Source: Adiantum capillus-veneris
Lineage: Eukaryota > Streptophyta > Polypodiopsida > Polypodiales > Pteridaceae
NCBI GenBank assembly: GCA_014529385.2
Contig: CM043944.1
Span: forward strand, 80,694,384-80,758,383
Direction of reading: 5' to 3'
DNA length: 64,000 bases
The notes beneath the pieces were generated by a model. It had not been told where the DNA came from. It saw nothing but the letters and a program-made list of their open reading frames with translations, and made no database searches. Position 1 is the first letter of the stretch, and the number at the start of each line of letters is the position of its first letter. This document shows, in pieces, positions 11,371-23,508 of the stretch. A program made the translations under genes and the position numbers.

Positions 11371-11686
11371 TGTTGGGTGCATCGGAATGAATGTTGTATT
11401 TTCTCAAGATTAGTGATCTTTATTGCTCAAGGTTCCTTTTAGTTCTTAGGGAAAGAGAGAGCTTTCCGTCTTATGGAGAGTGCTATGATCACGAACAAAG
11501 TGAGTGGATATTGTGCGTGCAAGTGAATGAGTCTGAGAGAAGGAGAGAGAAGAGATACGACACCCGAGAGGTTGTAAAACCCTCCTCCGAAGGCCCCACT
11601 CTCGTCGGCGAGAGTGGTCTATTCTTTGATTGCACAAAGGTGTACAATGCGTATGCAATGGACTATGCAACTTGGTCTATGCCGAC

Positions 11687-11729
<43 letters not shown>

Positions 11730-12511
11730 GCTGAAATCTGGGATCTTCTTGATGCTGAATTTCTGGACTGTTTCGGTGGCTGAAAATGACTGTTTTGGCT
11801 GCGTTTTCTTGGCTGAAAAATGAGGTTTCTTAGGGCTGAAAACTGATGGTCTTTACGGGCTAAATCTGCTACACTTCAGGTGAATAATGCCGGTCTTAAT
11901 TTGCTGCTGAAATCCAAACACGCCAGGGGCTGAAATTGGTCCTTCTGTCGTCGTCGGGGTTCTGCAAATGCAAAAACGCTAGGCTAATCTGCTGTGTCGT
12001 GATGATGTCGGGGCTGATCTACTGTGCACAAATCGCCAAGGCTGATCTGATGCAAAAACGCTAGGTCTTCTATGGAGAAAACGCCAGAGGAGTCGCGGGG
12101 GTTGGTCTTGCTAAGAAGTTGCCTGTTGAGCAAGGTGCTCCTACTGCCTCTTCAGCTATTTAGTGCTAACTTGGGTTTGCTTATATAGAAACTTAGCAAA
12201 ATTGCCCTACCTACTTTTGTTGGAAAGTCACTTAAAAATAATAAGTGAAAATCCCAATAAATAGGAAAATAGGCTAAATGCACTCGAAAATTCCCCTAAC
12301 TGATGCTAATGGATTCTGATGGGAATTCCGATGATCATGTTGTGTGCAACCGGAGGATATGCATCTATGCTAAGTGACTGGGCATGCACGCTCTACGAAT
12401 AGACTCACAAAAGTGCCAGATCACTACTAATCTAACTTGATCGGACTGACTGAACCCTGCTGTGGTGTAGCTTGTCCACGGACACATAGGGTTGGGATGT
12501 GTCACGTGACA
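11371..12511 (-). repeat. 3' LTR of L-2
   Basis: About 1.14 kb. In element sense it starts TGTCACGTGACA at 12511 and ends at 11371 with CCCAACA (CCTAACA in the sister LTR). It contains an expanded GACGAT hexanucleotide run. Confidence 0.9.
11681..11729. repeat. (GACGAT)n microsatellite in an L-2 LTR
   Basis: Seven to eight GACGAT units in the 3' LTR against about four at the matching place in the 5' LTR (14957-14990). The array has changed length since insertion. Confidence 0.85.
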
Positions 12512-12524
12512 TCCTCTCCTTTTC
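12512..12524 (-). other. Polypurine tract of L-2
   Basis: On the minus strand GAAAAGGAGAGGA lies immediately upstream of the 3' LTR, at the same place as in L-1. Confidence 0.75.
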
Positions 12525-14050
12525 AAAGTGAGGTACTGGTACCGAACTGTATGGCGTCGAGGGAGATCGCCAACAGCATCCGGAATCCTGGAAGGGACTC
12601 TTCGCCGGCCCACTCTGATGTGTGGGTCGTGCGGTACTTGAACTTCATAAAGGTCTGCAACGCTTGCTTCTTTGGGCCACGCCGAAAGCGACACAGTCGT
12701 TTGAATCTCCTTTGATGATTCAACTTCGTCGAGTATCCTGCTTCTTTCATCTTCAAGACTTCATGGCTGAAAATTCCTAAAACCATCTCCAACACAAAAC
12801 CATGAACATACCCATTCCATGTAAAGTGAAGGAAAAAAATCTTGTCTTCTCTAAAGACTTTGCATGCAATGTAGATGAACAAATAGACGGAGTGACAACC
12901 CGTTCATCAAACGCATGCAAACAATGCGCTTGAATCTTTTCTGTATAATCGAAATCAATCAACTATGGCAAATCACAATAGAAATGCCCATGCTTGGTGC
13001 TCATACAATCATGTGCTCCTTCGAAAACTGTGTCATGCCAAGGAAGAGACATGGAATGTGACTTCGGGACATCCAACCTTTGCAACTTTACATGAACAAT
13101 CCGCATACATTCGTGCTCATCCATGAGAGAAACGTGCTCAACATACAGTATGTCATGCCTAAGAAAAGGGATCACATAACGATGCTGACTAAAATACAAG
13201 AAACCTTTACGAATGAAACACTCGAACAATGCGTGCGTATCAATCATGCGAACACATAATACTTCCTGTGATGGTTCCTTGGACCAAGGCTCAAGAGCCA
13301 AGATCGCCTCTTCGAGATCTATAGAATCTTCATGTGGGGGATCTGTGGACCTCGACTCGAAAGCCAAGATCGATTCTTTTTGAATGATCGAATCGTCCTG
13401 TGGGGGTTCTTTAGACCTCGACTCGAAAGCCAAGATCGGATCTTCGTGATTGATCGAATCTACAACGAGGTTAGTTTTCGCTAGAAAAAGCATCCACTAA
13501 CTCATCATGCTTGTGAACAATCCCATCTTCAACATGCAAATCATCATGCTTGTGAGAAATTACATCTTGATCATGCAAATCATTGTCAATCAAATCATCA
13601 TCATGCTTCACACAATCATGCAAATCCTGTGTGTCATGCTTAGGAGAAGAAGAGACTGAGAGAGTCTCCTTTTCCTTATCCTGTTGAATCTGTGCCTGTA
13701 TTCGAGAAAAGAGTCGCAACATCTCTTGCCTTATTTCTTTGTTCTCGCGATCAAACTTGGCTTGCATTTCTTTGTTCTCTCGATCAAATTCTGCTTCTCT
13801 TGCTTTGGCTTCCAAACGTGCTTGCTCGCTCTCACGCGCTATGGCTGCCATTCCTTCTTTGTATTCACGATCTATGGCTGCCCTTCGTTCTTCGTAAGCC
13901 TTTCTTTCTGCTTCTCTTTCTTGGTCTAACTCCTCCATAGGAGTTCGTGCAATCTTTGTCGTAGATGTGGAAGGGTCGGGAAAAACCTCCTGGTGAGGAA
14001 AATTCTTCTTCGCCTCTCTCATGCTCATCACCTCCAAGCAAAGTATCCAT
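12523..14050 (-). pseudogene. Gag-like coiled-coil protein of L-2, frameshifted
   Basis: Paralogue of the L-1 protein. MDTLLGGDEHERGEEEF starts it, then the frame shifts. A long charged coiled-coil segment follows (MEELDQEREAERKAYEERRAA, with FDRENKE repeated). After that come two diverged copies of the DLHDQDVISHKHD type unit, then a shift into a frame (13493-12963) with three repeats of the type ILAFESRSKEPP and the conserved tail VLCVRMIDTHALFE...SMSLPWHD. The terminal piece (GPKKQALQTFMKFKYRTTHTSEW) is in yet another frame. There is no enzyme motif. Confidence 0.6.
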
Positions 14051-14059
14051 TCCGCTTCA

Positions 14060-14300
14060 AGTCATGACCATTCTGCAATCGCAGGTTCTTGTGGGTTCTT
14101 GGGGGTCCTGGGTTCTTAAGTTCTCGAGGAACTTGGGTTCTTGAGGGTCTTGGGTTTTGAAGTTCACGAGGAACTGGGGTTCTTGGGGGTCTTGAGTTCT
14201 TGAGGTCCTTGATTTGTGAGAATCTTGGGTTCTTGAGGTCCTTGATTCGTGAGAATTTTGGGTTCTTGAGGTTCTTGAGGGTTTCTTTTGCTTGCAAATC
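14060..14300 (-). repeat. Leader minisatellite of L-2
   Basis: Between the primer site and gag, repeats built on GGTTCTTGAGGTCCTTGA and GGAACTTGGGTTCTTGAG (plus-strand reading) form a degenerate array. A shorter version occupies 8880-9000 in L-1. It gives misleading KDLKNPRFS-type frames on the minus strand. Confidence 0.7.
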
Positions 14301-14629
14301 GCGTTGGAGAAGGATCTTCTCTTCACCCGAGTTCTCCCCTTTTTTGCGGGCGCACCCCTTGGCGGCCTTGCGCTCACACCAAGGTTTCTTTTTCCCACCT
14401 CACGTCGATTGGCCGGCCGCTAAGTGCACGGTCCGCTCTCAATGAGTGAAAAGAGACACAAGGGGAGGCTGGACAAGCCCTTCTTTCTTGGGATTCCTGT
14501 CACTCTTCAACAAAACACGATTAGGAATCGCCACGTCCAAGTAAACTTGGGTTCATGCGATCGCAACAAGCAAAAAAATTCGTGTGGTTCTTGTGCTTCT
14601 TTCCTTGAGTAATGCAGAACACTTCCAAA

Positions 14630-14642
14630 GCTCTGATACCAA
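14630..14642 (-). other. Primer binding site of L-2
   Basis: On the minus strand TTGGTATCAGAGC, the exact plant tRNA-iMet complement, begins directly after the 5' LTR. Confidence 0.9.
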
Positions 14643-15770
14643 TGTTAGGTGCAGCGGAATGAATGTTGTATTTTCTCAAGATTAGTGATCTTTATTGCTC
14701 AAGGTTCCTTTTAGTTCTTAGGGAAAGATAGAGCTTTCCATCTTATGGAGAGTGCTATGATCACGAACAAAGTGAGTGGATATTGTGCGTGCAAGTGAAT
14801 GAGACTGAGAGAAGGAGAGAGAAGAGATACGACACCCGAGAGGTTGTAAAACCCTCCTCCGAAGGCCCCACTCTCGTCGGCGAGAGTGGTCTATTCTTTG
14901 ATTGCACAAAGGTGTACAATGCGTATGCAATGGACTATGCAACTTGGTCTATGCCGACGATGATGACGATGACGATGACGATGACGATGGCTGAAATCTG
15001 GGATCTTCTTGATGCTGAATTTCTGGACTGTTTCGGTGGCTGAAAATGACTGTTTTGGCTGCATTTTCTTGGCTGAAAAATGAGGTTTCTTAGGGCTGAA
15101 AACTGATGGTCTTTACGGGCTAAATCTGCTACACTTCAGGTGAATAATGCCGGTCTTAATTAGCTGCTGAAATCCAAAAACGCCAGGGGCTGAAATTGGT
15201 CCTTCTGTCGTCGCCGGGGTTCTGCAAATGCAAAAACGCTAGGCTAATCTGATGTGTCATGATGATGACGGGGCTGATCTACTGTGCACAAATCGCCAAG
15301 GCTGATCTGATGCAAAAACGCTAGGTCTTCTATGGAGAAAACGCTAGAGTAGTCGCGGGGGTTGGTCTTGCTGAGAAGTTGCCTATTGAGCAAGGTGCTC
15401 CTGCTGCCTCTTCTGCCATTTAGTGCTAACTTGGGTTTGCTTATATAGAAACTTAGCAAAATTGCCCTACCTACTTTTGTTGGAAAGTCGCTTAAAAATA
15501 ATAAGTGAAAATCCCAATAAATAGGAAAATAAGCTAAATGCATGGAAAATTCCCCTAACTGATGCTAATGGATTCTGATGGGAATTCCGATGATCATGCT
15601 ATGTGCAACCGGAGGATATGCATCTATGCTAAGTGACTGGGCATGCACGATCTACGAATAGACTCACAAAAGTGCGAGATCACTGCTAATCTAACTTGAT
15701 CGGACTGACTGAACCCTCCTGTGGTGTAGCTTGTCCACGGACACATAGGGTTGGGATGTGTCACGTGACA
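14643..15770 (-). repeat. 5' LTR of L-2
   Basis: Direct repeat of 11371-12511. Element-sense ends are TGTCACGTGACA at 15770 and CCTAACA at 14643, followed outside by the TCCAC target duplication. Confidence 0.9.
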
Positions 15771-16226
15771 TCCACAAAAAGATCAGCGCGATTTGGATGT
15801 GATTGCTAAATATGTTACAATAATCATGATTTGTACTTGTTGCGACCCTCGACAAAAATGTGTTTGATCAGTGACTGATGTCCTTGTAGAAGTGCTGGAT
15901 TTACAGAGTTGTTGCATGCGTATATAGAGTCGGTGTCTACGGAAGAAAATTTTTGTTCTTTGGCTATTTTGCAAACGTAATCAAGGGCGATTACGATTCT
16001 TTCAAAGGGGAGAATCTCACGAGTTGGTGATGTGGCAAACCTTTCTCAAAGAATTGGCTAAGAGGGTGGAGATTAAAACTCTAACCCAAGAGATGTGGGC
16101 GAGAGGCCTAAGGGATAAGGATTAAAAAACCTAACCTCTACCAACTTGAAGAGCACCAACCGAGGGGCCTACACCTTAAAAACCCCAAAGCAAACACTGA
16201 GAACAGATTTTGGTAAATTGCAGACA

Positions 16227-16617
16227 TGCTGACGTGGCAGGTTGTACAAATTCCACAACGCCTAATTTTGGGGCAGATGCTATTGGTATCAAGTACTTTC
16301 AGAACTGATGCTTTCTGAGCTTTGCTTTTGGGCATCCGTTGTACTGTTTATAAGGACCCTTGGGGTCTCACGCCGGAGGGCATCTAGATGCAAAGTCTTG
16401 AAGAAGAGGACCCTCGGGAGTTGTACATTTGTGAAGCAATAATAAGGAAGTACCGAAAGAGGCACGAGTCTTTTGGCCAGTGCATCTTGGCCTAGAACCC
16501 CGTTGTGCCATGCCCACTCTCCCTTTCTCTCTCTCTCTATTCAAGTTCAGTTATTTGGAAGATTTTGACTCGTGCATAGCTATTGATTTTTCACTTGGAG
16601 TATCCAAGCTTGTAACA
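16227..16617 (+). repeat. Solo LTR related to T1
   Basis: It shares with the T1 LTRs the opening TGCTGACGTGGCAGG...TGTACAAATT, the central run AATAAGGAAGTACCGAAAGAGGCAC, a CT-rich run, and an end CTTGTAACA comparable to CTTGTGACA. Boundaries are approximate and no target duplication is visible. Confidence 0.5.
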
Positions 16618-17192
16618 CCACTGTTCGATTTTCAACAAGCATATAGTGACCATTTGAGACTCTAAACAACTACAAGACAAGAGAGCTTTGTCCATCCGCC
16701 TAAGCAAGCTGCAAGTGTGAACGTACAACGAGTTCCAAATAAGAGTCAAGACATTAAATTGAGATATAAATGGTTTTCACTCTGCAAGAATCAATCCAAT
16801 AGAACCTGGCAGAAGGCATTCAGGCAATCTAGCTGTTGGTCCATATGTTCCTTGCAACAAACTCATAATCGAGTGCAATTTGCGATACTTTAACTTGGAC
16901 AAAATTCAGTAGCAAAAAATATGCACACCACTCTGTAAAGAAAGAGAAAAGGAGCAATGGGGGAGTGAAATTTGCAACATAATGGAAAAAGGAAGGAGCT
17001 CAAACAGGAAAAGAAGGATCAAAACCTTCATTTACTCCATAACAAAGTAAAATGGGCAACCAAATGACAGAGGATTCGGATAATCAGACGTAAAAAGTTC
17101 AAATCGGAAACAGGCAAATCCAGCTAGAATATAGTACATTTCACATTCATTGCGTAAAAGGTATGCTGACTGCAACTCCTCAACCTGTGTGC

Positions 17193-17229
<37 letters not shown>
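17193..17229. repeat. (GA)n microsatellite
   Basis: GA array of about 18 units in the putative intron. Confidence 0.95.
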
Positions 17230-17231
<2 letters not shown>

Positions 17232-17403
17232 CATTTAAAAAAAAGTGTGTCTGCATGCATGCGTGTGCGTGTGAGTGTGAGAGAGGGGGGCCTGCTCGCT
17301 TGCAGGCGTGAATAGACCGGCCCGCATGTATCTAAACATTAGCTGAACATAAATGTGGTTGCACGTTCACAGAGGAGAGCTGGGCGGATAAACCTGTACT
17401 TAC

Positions 17404-17641
17404 CACCCTCCTCCTGAGTGAGATGAACGACGCCTTCGACCTTGGAGTTCCCTTTGAGAACGGCTACAGCCTTCTTGGTGGCTGCAAAGACGACAAGGGG
17501 GCGGGCGGAAGGCGTGGAGAAGGAGAGGGGAGATTGTCGAAGAGAAGACCCTGCGAAGGAGGATCGGAGAGTACCAGGGGACGGCAACGCCAGTCCCCGA
17601 ACCGATGCCATCGCTACGCCTACGCTTGCCGTAGCTGCCAT
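17404..17641 (-). CDS. CSD2-like: Chloroplastic Cu/Zn superoxide dismutase, exon 1
   Basis: The minus-strand exon encodes a typical Ser/Ala/Arg-rich chloroplast transit peptide ([16 protein letters not shown]..., with TLRSSF as in plant CSD2 precursors). The mature N-terminus of chloroplast Cu/Zn superoxide dismutase follows: [26 protein letters not shown] (shown here in two parts: [11 protein letters not shown] and [12 protein letters not shown]). The enzyme dismutates superoxide in the stroma. The exon ends at a consensus donor G|GTAAGT (intron from 17403). I chose the ATG at 17641 because MAAT fits transit peptides; an in-frame ATG 63 bp upstream (17704) would add 21 residues. The exon holds only the N-terminal strand region; the copper and zinc ligands lie in later exons not seen here. 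It has no stop or frameshift. Confidence 0.85.
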
Positions 17642-17741
17642 GGAAAGCTTCGTTTCGTGTGCTTCAGAATGGATGAGCAGTAGAACGTGCTTCGAGAATG
17701 CCAATCTCAGGATAAGACTTTAACTGGATGCCTCCACGTAG
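17642..17741 (-). promoter_or_regulatory. Proximal 5' region of the superoxide dismutase gene
   Basis: Only about 100 bp separate the chosen start codon from the inverted-repeat element. The minus strand holds CTTATCC (I-box core GATAAG in reverse) and TACGTGG (ACGT core). A GTAC, the core bound by copper regulator SPL7 in seed plants, lies at about 17762 inside the element. These are short motifs and may be chance. No clear TATA box is visible. Confidence 0.25.
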
Positions 17742-18121
17742 GGTAGAGGAGCCAGTTGTGGTACGGCCCCATAGAAAAGACGCATGAACTCCTAATTTTA
17801 ATATGTTTGGAGACCATAAGAAACATAAAAAAGTGGAGTTGAAACGGCTGGTTCATAGTAGTTGGAGCCTTTTCTTTGGCCAAGGTGTGGGTTCAAGGCG
17901 TTGTGGTTACATTTTACCTCTTTTGGCCCCCATTGGTGTTCTTATTCATGTCGATTTTTGATACATTTGATTTCGAAAATCGCGCCGTGACTACCGACTT
18001 TCAAACCCGATCAATCCCAAATTATTTTTTTTGAAAGCTTATGAAAAGGCGATTAAATTGAGCTCGGAGGAGGGAGATTCAAGCTCCCCAAGTTACCCGT
18101 CCCCCTACTGGCTCCTCTACC
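17742..18121. mobile_element. 380-bp MITE-like inverted-repeat element
   Basis: The perfect 15-bp inverted ends GGTAGAGGAGCCAGT (17742-17756) and ACTGGCTCCTCTACC (18107-18121) continue imperfectly inward for ~28 bp. There is no coding content. Flanks (..GTAG and TTAGG..) do not give a certain target duplication, so the superfamily is open (Harbinger- or Mutator-like possible). Confidence 0.55.
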
Positions 18122-18598
18122 TTAGGCTAAGATCGCTCATTTGGCCCATCATAAAGCGTGGGATTCCGATGGCAAATTCGCCACATGGTAGCACATAGTT
18201 CTCCGGTTGTCTTGGGAGGGACACGTGCGACTCACGAGTCGGTGTGCAAGCCACAAATCTGCATCCACCGGACCACCCAGCTCTGCGCACATGCACAAAC
18301 GGTGGTGCGATGGTGGTGTATTTTATCTGTCGACATTTAGTGCACATGCATACAGCAAGTTGCCGACCGGTAGCACAGAGGTTCGCACGCACTACACAAC
18401 AACAACATGAAGAAGCATTCACTAAATTTAGTAGTTAATCGTCTCACCATCGCAGCAAACGGCGAGGGGAGCAAAGTGCAGTTCTGTTAGAAACGGCGAA
18501 GCTCCGATGGTAAAAGGGTGGGCAAATGTCCAAAAAAAGGATGGACCATCACAGAATCTCCACCCATCGAACGATCCTTTTGAGCGCATGTGCGCACC

Positions 18599-18600
<2 letters not shown>

Positions 18601-18645
<45 letters not shown>
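18601..18645. repeat. (GA)n microsatellite
   Basis: GA array of about 22 units, one C interruption. Confidence 0.95.
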
Positions 18646-18653
<8 letters not shown>

Positions 18654-18699
18654 CTGTCATAATAATCAATATCTAATTCTCCTAAATGATTTTCTCATG

Positions 18700-20703
18700 T
18701 TAAACTGATCATTTAATATGGGGAAGTTCCAGGGGAGAAAAAGCTAGAATATTGGTTAAGCTAGCAGACCGGCCACAGTAGGGATCCAAAGGAGGGAAAA
18801 TAGGGATCCAAAGGGGGGGCCATCTGCAAAAGAGCTATGTGCAATAATGGGCTTAAAAGACCCTAAGGTTCAGCCCATTAAGACTTCCAAAATGCTAAGG
18901 TTCCAAAATTCAAAGGTTGTGTCTAAAGGTCAAACTTTGGGAAAATTGAATGCTTTGTGTGTGCCCCAAAAGTCTTTAGCAATCCCTACATAGGAGGGGG
19001 CGAGCCTTGCTTGTAGGGGATGAGAGAGAAAGTCACACACACACACACACAAGCTCCCTTTACACAAAGGGAATTAGGGACACATGTCAGCTCCCTAGCC
19101 CAGATGCCCACAAGGTGTACCCAATTCCTATTGGATAGCCTTGGAGGTGGACCAATGAGAATTAGGCTAGAGTAAATCTAGTTTAATTAATTTAAAAATA
19201 CTTAATAAAAGAACCAATGAGAATTAAGCCCTCTAGAAGACTATTAGACAGTCTCCCAAGGGGTCCAATGAGCATTCAGCAGCCCAATGGCTTGCGCGAT
19301 TCCTATTGGCCAGGAGGTAATGGGGTCCAATGAGAGTTTAGTTGAATTATTAAATTACCTAAAGCTCTCACAAAAGGGGAAAGGGGGACACATGTTAGAA
19401 GGCTATCACTTATGCTGCTTATTTGTCATTGGCTAGCCCTAGGGAGGTCCAATGAGAGGGTAGCATGAGCAAATAGCAAGAGGGGTCGACCAAGAGAGAG
19501 AGAGGGGGCTGATTTTTGGAAGGCATTATCACACACACACACTCACACAATCTCATGTGTGAATAAAAGAAGACTCTCTCTCCTTCTCAAGCTTTAATGG
19601 AAAGCTTATCACCTACTTCAAGCTTGTGAGAAGGGAGGCCTACACCAACAACTCTTGGCTTTGTGATGCAAATCCAACCAAGAGCCAAGCTTCAATACAT
19701 GCTCATCTCCTCTACCATGCTAATTACTAAGCTAAGCTATGCTAATATGAGTGATTATGTGAGGAGATGTACATCTTTCTCGTAAGAATACTCCTTCTTC
19801 CTCTCAATCTACTCTCATACCCCGCTAGCTCTCACCATCTTCGAAGGTGTGTGAGGTCTTGGGTCTGAGACTGGAGACAATTGATGTTGTGGTTGATACG
19901 TGTTTTGCTTGGTGCATGAAGCTTTCATCTTCATTGCACTAGCTAGTCTTGAAGGAACACAAAGAATTGTATTGTACAATGTCTCTCTTGATGGGAGAAA
20001 CCATAATACAAAGCCTTTTGGAGGGGGGACCGGCTCCATGTAAATCCGGTCCTCAACTGTTGTCAATAACTTAATTTCTCTCTCTTTTGAAAGTATTTTT
20101 CATGCTATCTAACTAGGTGTTATGCTTTTTGTTGCTCTCTCCACCCAAGCACTCTTGTAATTCTCATTAGGAATCTCTTCCAATAAAATGCCCACTATGT
20201 TCATGCTAATTTCCTCTACACACAAGCTTTTAGGCCATTAAATATTACAAGAGCTGCCCCCACCGTCCTACTAGCTGGCATCCCGTCTCTCCAACAATGG
20301 CATAGTGGGGGGGGGGGGGGGCTTGTTTTTATCCCGCCTTGGGAGTCAGGAGTCAGACCCCCAAGCTATCTTGCGTTTAATGCACTTTTCCTTTCTAAAG
20401 TGGCCCTACTCATCTCCACCATATGCATGGTTGTGATGTATCTTATCCCAAAACCATATCCTTTCCTACTATAAGTACCCCCATGGTGGTCAACGCCCCG
20501 CTCTGCCCTGTGCACACCATCTTCTTGCTCTGCATAGTGCATATTGTGTTTGCTAATGCTAAGGGCAGGTTTGATCCTATTTACGCCTACCGCCTTGACC
20601 CTTGACTTTTATATGCTCAAAAGATTATGTAGCCATCTCCACTTTCTTTCTTTCTCTAGGACTGGTGTTGAGGGAGGACAAGTACGACATCTAAGGCTGT
20701 CAA
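18700..20703. other. Non-coding, possibly decayed LTR or promoter-like sequence
   Basis: No gene recognised. Between 19150 and 19460 the motif CCAATGAGAATT or close variants recurs five times, and a short CA array sits at 19034-19049. TCTCCAACA followed by ATGGCATAG (about 20288-20306) resembles an LTR end plus a mutated tRNA-Met primer site. No partner LTR was found. Confidence 0.35.
20307..20321. repeat. Poly-G tract
   Basis: A run of about 15 G. Confidence 0.9.
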
Positions 20704-23350
20704 ATTTCATCAGTAAACAACCCCACCATAACTAGTGTTCAAGGTTGAGAACCAGACTTATACATGAAGAGACTATACCTAGTCGCAAACATGCTTTAAC
20801 TTACAGTAAGAAAACTCCAAGTAGAACATTTATTAACAATAGAGCAATGAATGCTTACTAATTGGATTGCTTGTGCTAACGTACGCACTTTGCATATCCT
20901 TTAACACAAGATTACACTTTGTAATCTGCCTATCCCCTAGCTAGCAATGTCCGGAATAACCATCGTGGTTAACTTGAAAGATCCACAAGCACCCAAACCC
21001 AGTCATGAACTCTATTGGTGATTGGTAGACCCAAAAGTAATCTAATAGAGATACCGCACATAGAGTGCAAAATGCTTCATAAGCAACTAATGTTATGAAT
21101 ATACATGCTGCTCCAAATCAGCCTTTACTAAACACTAGGACCCATAACACCTAGCGTGCATGCATTTAGCAAAAAACAAATTCGAACCTGTATATCCATT
21201 ATCATCCTTGCCAATGCTTATGGCGAATGTGATGCTCCTAGCACACATGAAAAGGGGAGTGTTAATAGTTCTGAAAAGAATCTAAATACTTGCTATTGCA
21301 GTCATTTGCAAGCCTTGCTAAAATGTCGTTTGAACCATAATAGAAGGGGAAACATAAGGCACTTCTAGGTACAAACAATGAAATTGTTTCATTAACAACT
21401 CATAGCCTTGCTATATGTATAAATAACCATCTGCAATGTTGTTTAGCAGCACTTGTACCTTAACAAGTCATTTGAAGTATTCGACAATTTTTGGCCACTG
21501 AAATTGCTCCTGATACGTCATGCTGAAAACGGTCTAGAAACCATATTTGACCTGCACCTAGGGACATCGTCGCGGCACATAATTGAAGTAGCGGCACCAG
21601 TGTCTGTCCCAAAAACTCATATTCTCCACATGCGGAATATGTCTCAAGTAAGGATGTTTGAAAAAAACATCAAGTACGAGATGTACTTGGATATGGAGGT
21701 AACTGTAAACATGCATGTGACGTGCGTGAGAGAGACCCTCATTATCCATGCTCCACATTGGCTAAACCAAACTCCTTGAGTTCCTGGACCATGTTGTATC
21801 CCATGTGACAACATGTGCCAAATCAAACCCTACAAGTAAGTCCATAATTGTGGAATGCAAAAATTTATTGTGGACACTAAAGCCCAAATTTCTTAGCACT
21901 TATGTGACCTTGTCATCTCGCCGAAGAGCAAAAATGGATGAAAACATAGAAGTTTATTCATCCAACTTGAAAAAGTCAAGCAAAGCATATGCAAAAATGG
22001 AAAAAACCAAATCATATGTGTACCTGGAGGTTGAACATAGTGTTCACTTACCTGTAGTCAAAGGCACCGGCCTAAATTTCTCGCGTGCAAAGGACTGTAT
22101 TGGCATAGAAAGATTTTGATAAAATCATGTCTAGTTTCACCTTTCCCGCAAAGAAGTTGGAAAGAGAGAATGATGGGCTGAGGAAACCCCTTATTCTAAT
22201 GTGTTGTATGCCCCTTGCATATACTCCAGTGTAGACCATGTCTGTGTCATAGCTTATCCTATAATCGTACAACAGTGTACGTGTACAACGCTCTTATAGA
22301 GAGAGGTATTATAATTCACATATGGACCCACCTATCGTATACGTGGTCATGAATGTACCAGAGTGACTGAGGTATGGCACTTTGCCTGTGAATATACATT
22401 AAAAATGTTTTAACATGTCAGTTATTTACCTCGTCCTGGACAGAGTAGTTAGTGTGATAGCGGAAGCGTATACAATGATGGGTGTTGTGCGTCCATCGTA
22501 CTAGTATGTCATGCATATATGTCGAAAAATGGAATGATAAGCCCTTGGCTACAATGACTGTCTCAACCATGTGAGCCACTAGTATACGTGCCTTGCATGA
22601 TTACACTGGCATGGAGACGTCACTTGCGTACTATGAGCTTATCTCCACAAAGTGCCAAAGATGTTTGCCATTATCATTAATCTAAAATCAATCAATAATA
22701 CCTTGGCACATAAGAGAAGCCGTACTTCACATGAAGACAAGAAAAGCACTTTGCTTTATATAGTGGCTTCTTATGGAGTCTGCCCAAGCAATTTGCTTTG
22801 CACAGCAGAGAGATCCTTTCCCAAAAAGAAAAGTAAAACATAGACAAAAACAAACAGAACTTGAAAATTGACTAACCTTGTTGCCCACTTGTGGCCAAGT
22901 TTTTGGTAATTCGGTCGAATCCGACTTATAGCCATATGTACCACTTGAGTGAGCTAGCGTACGTATCATATACACCCTCTTGTGATGTAAAAAACTGCAG
23001 ACATCTCGGCAAGTTTCCCTAAGTTCGTATGCTCCTAGCATATCCCAAACGTGGAAGTCTTGTCTTTGCATGATACTTCTCAGGAGACCCACTTTGGATG
23101 CTACCATTGCTCATAGCTACAGATACTCTTGCTCATAGACAAATGTCATAGCAAAAGAAAGTCGACCTTGTCGAGCATTTACTGAGAATTGACCTTGTCG
23201 AATTGGACCACATAGCAAAAACAAATTGCAAAATATGTACCACGTACGTGCTTGGTGTGATTACGTTGTCCTTGACATATACGTAGATATGGAGCCCTGT
23301 TCTTGGAAGCCTTGCTTCCTCCCTCCAAGACGTATCAAAGATGTTAGGTA
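20704..23350. repeat. Dispersed repeat R, copy 1 (longest)
   Basis: The first ~1.5 kb matches 24418-25860 (same order, for example CACCATAACTAGTGTTCAAG and AACCATCGTGGTTAACTTGA). A part near 22120-22310 matches 26620-26850, and 22250-23100 matches 30580-31420. Minus-strand frames contain HVWDMLGAY and GYKSDSTEL followed by AAG|GTTAGT, a splice-donor-like junction shared with copy 3. I do not recognise the protein. It lies just outside element G. Confidence 0.65.
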
Positions 23351-23508
23351 ACAATATCTATGGTCAATAAGTGCATGGAGCCTTGCTCCTCCTCATTGCA
23401 TGACTAAAACGAACAACAAGAAACAATGACCATATTGCATCGATGCCAGAGAAGTTACCGAGGAGGTTTACAAATCAGAGGCCATGCCTGACTTGCCCGT
23501 ATTGCTAG

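Larger units (their letters stand above)
11371..15770 (-). mobile_element. Non-autonomous LTR retroelement L-2
   Basis: Minus-strand element with 5' LTR 14643-15770, primer site 14630-14642, gag-like region about 14050-12523, polypurine tract 12512-12524 and 3' LTR 11371-12511. The same 5-bp duplication TCCAC stands at 11366-11370 and 15771-15775, so this copy is complete at both ends. The ~2.1-kb interior has no pol. Numerous frame changes make the protein non-functional here. Confidence 0.9.
15776..17403 (-). other. Start of intron 1 of the superoxide dismutase gene
   Basis: It follows the minus-strand splice donor GTAAGT (17403-17398). No further superoxide dismutase exon (for example the copper-binding GFHLHEFGD region) was found on the minus strand down to position 1. 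Either intron 1 exceeds 17 kb and contains the L elements, or the gene is truncated. Apart from a solo LTR and a GA array I see nothing coding. Confidence 0.45.

Noticed and set aside
11391-11783. 130-codon frame with TMTMTM repeats
   Set aside because: It lies inside the L-2 LTR and comes from the GACGAT microsatellite.
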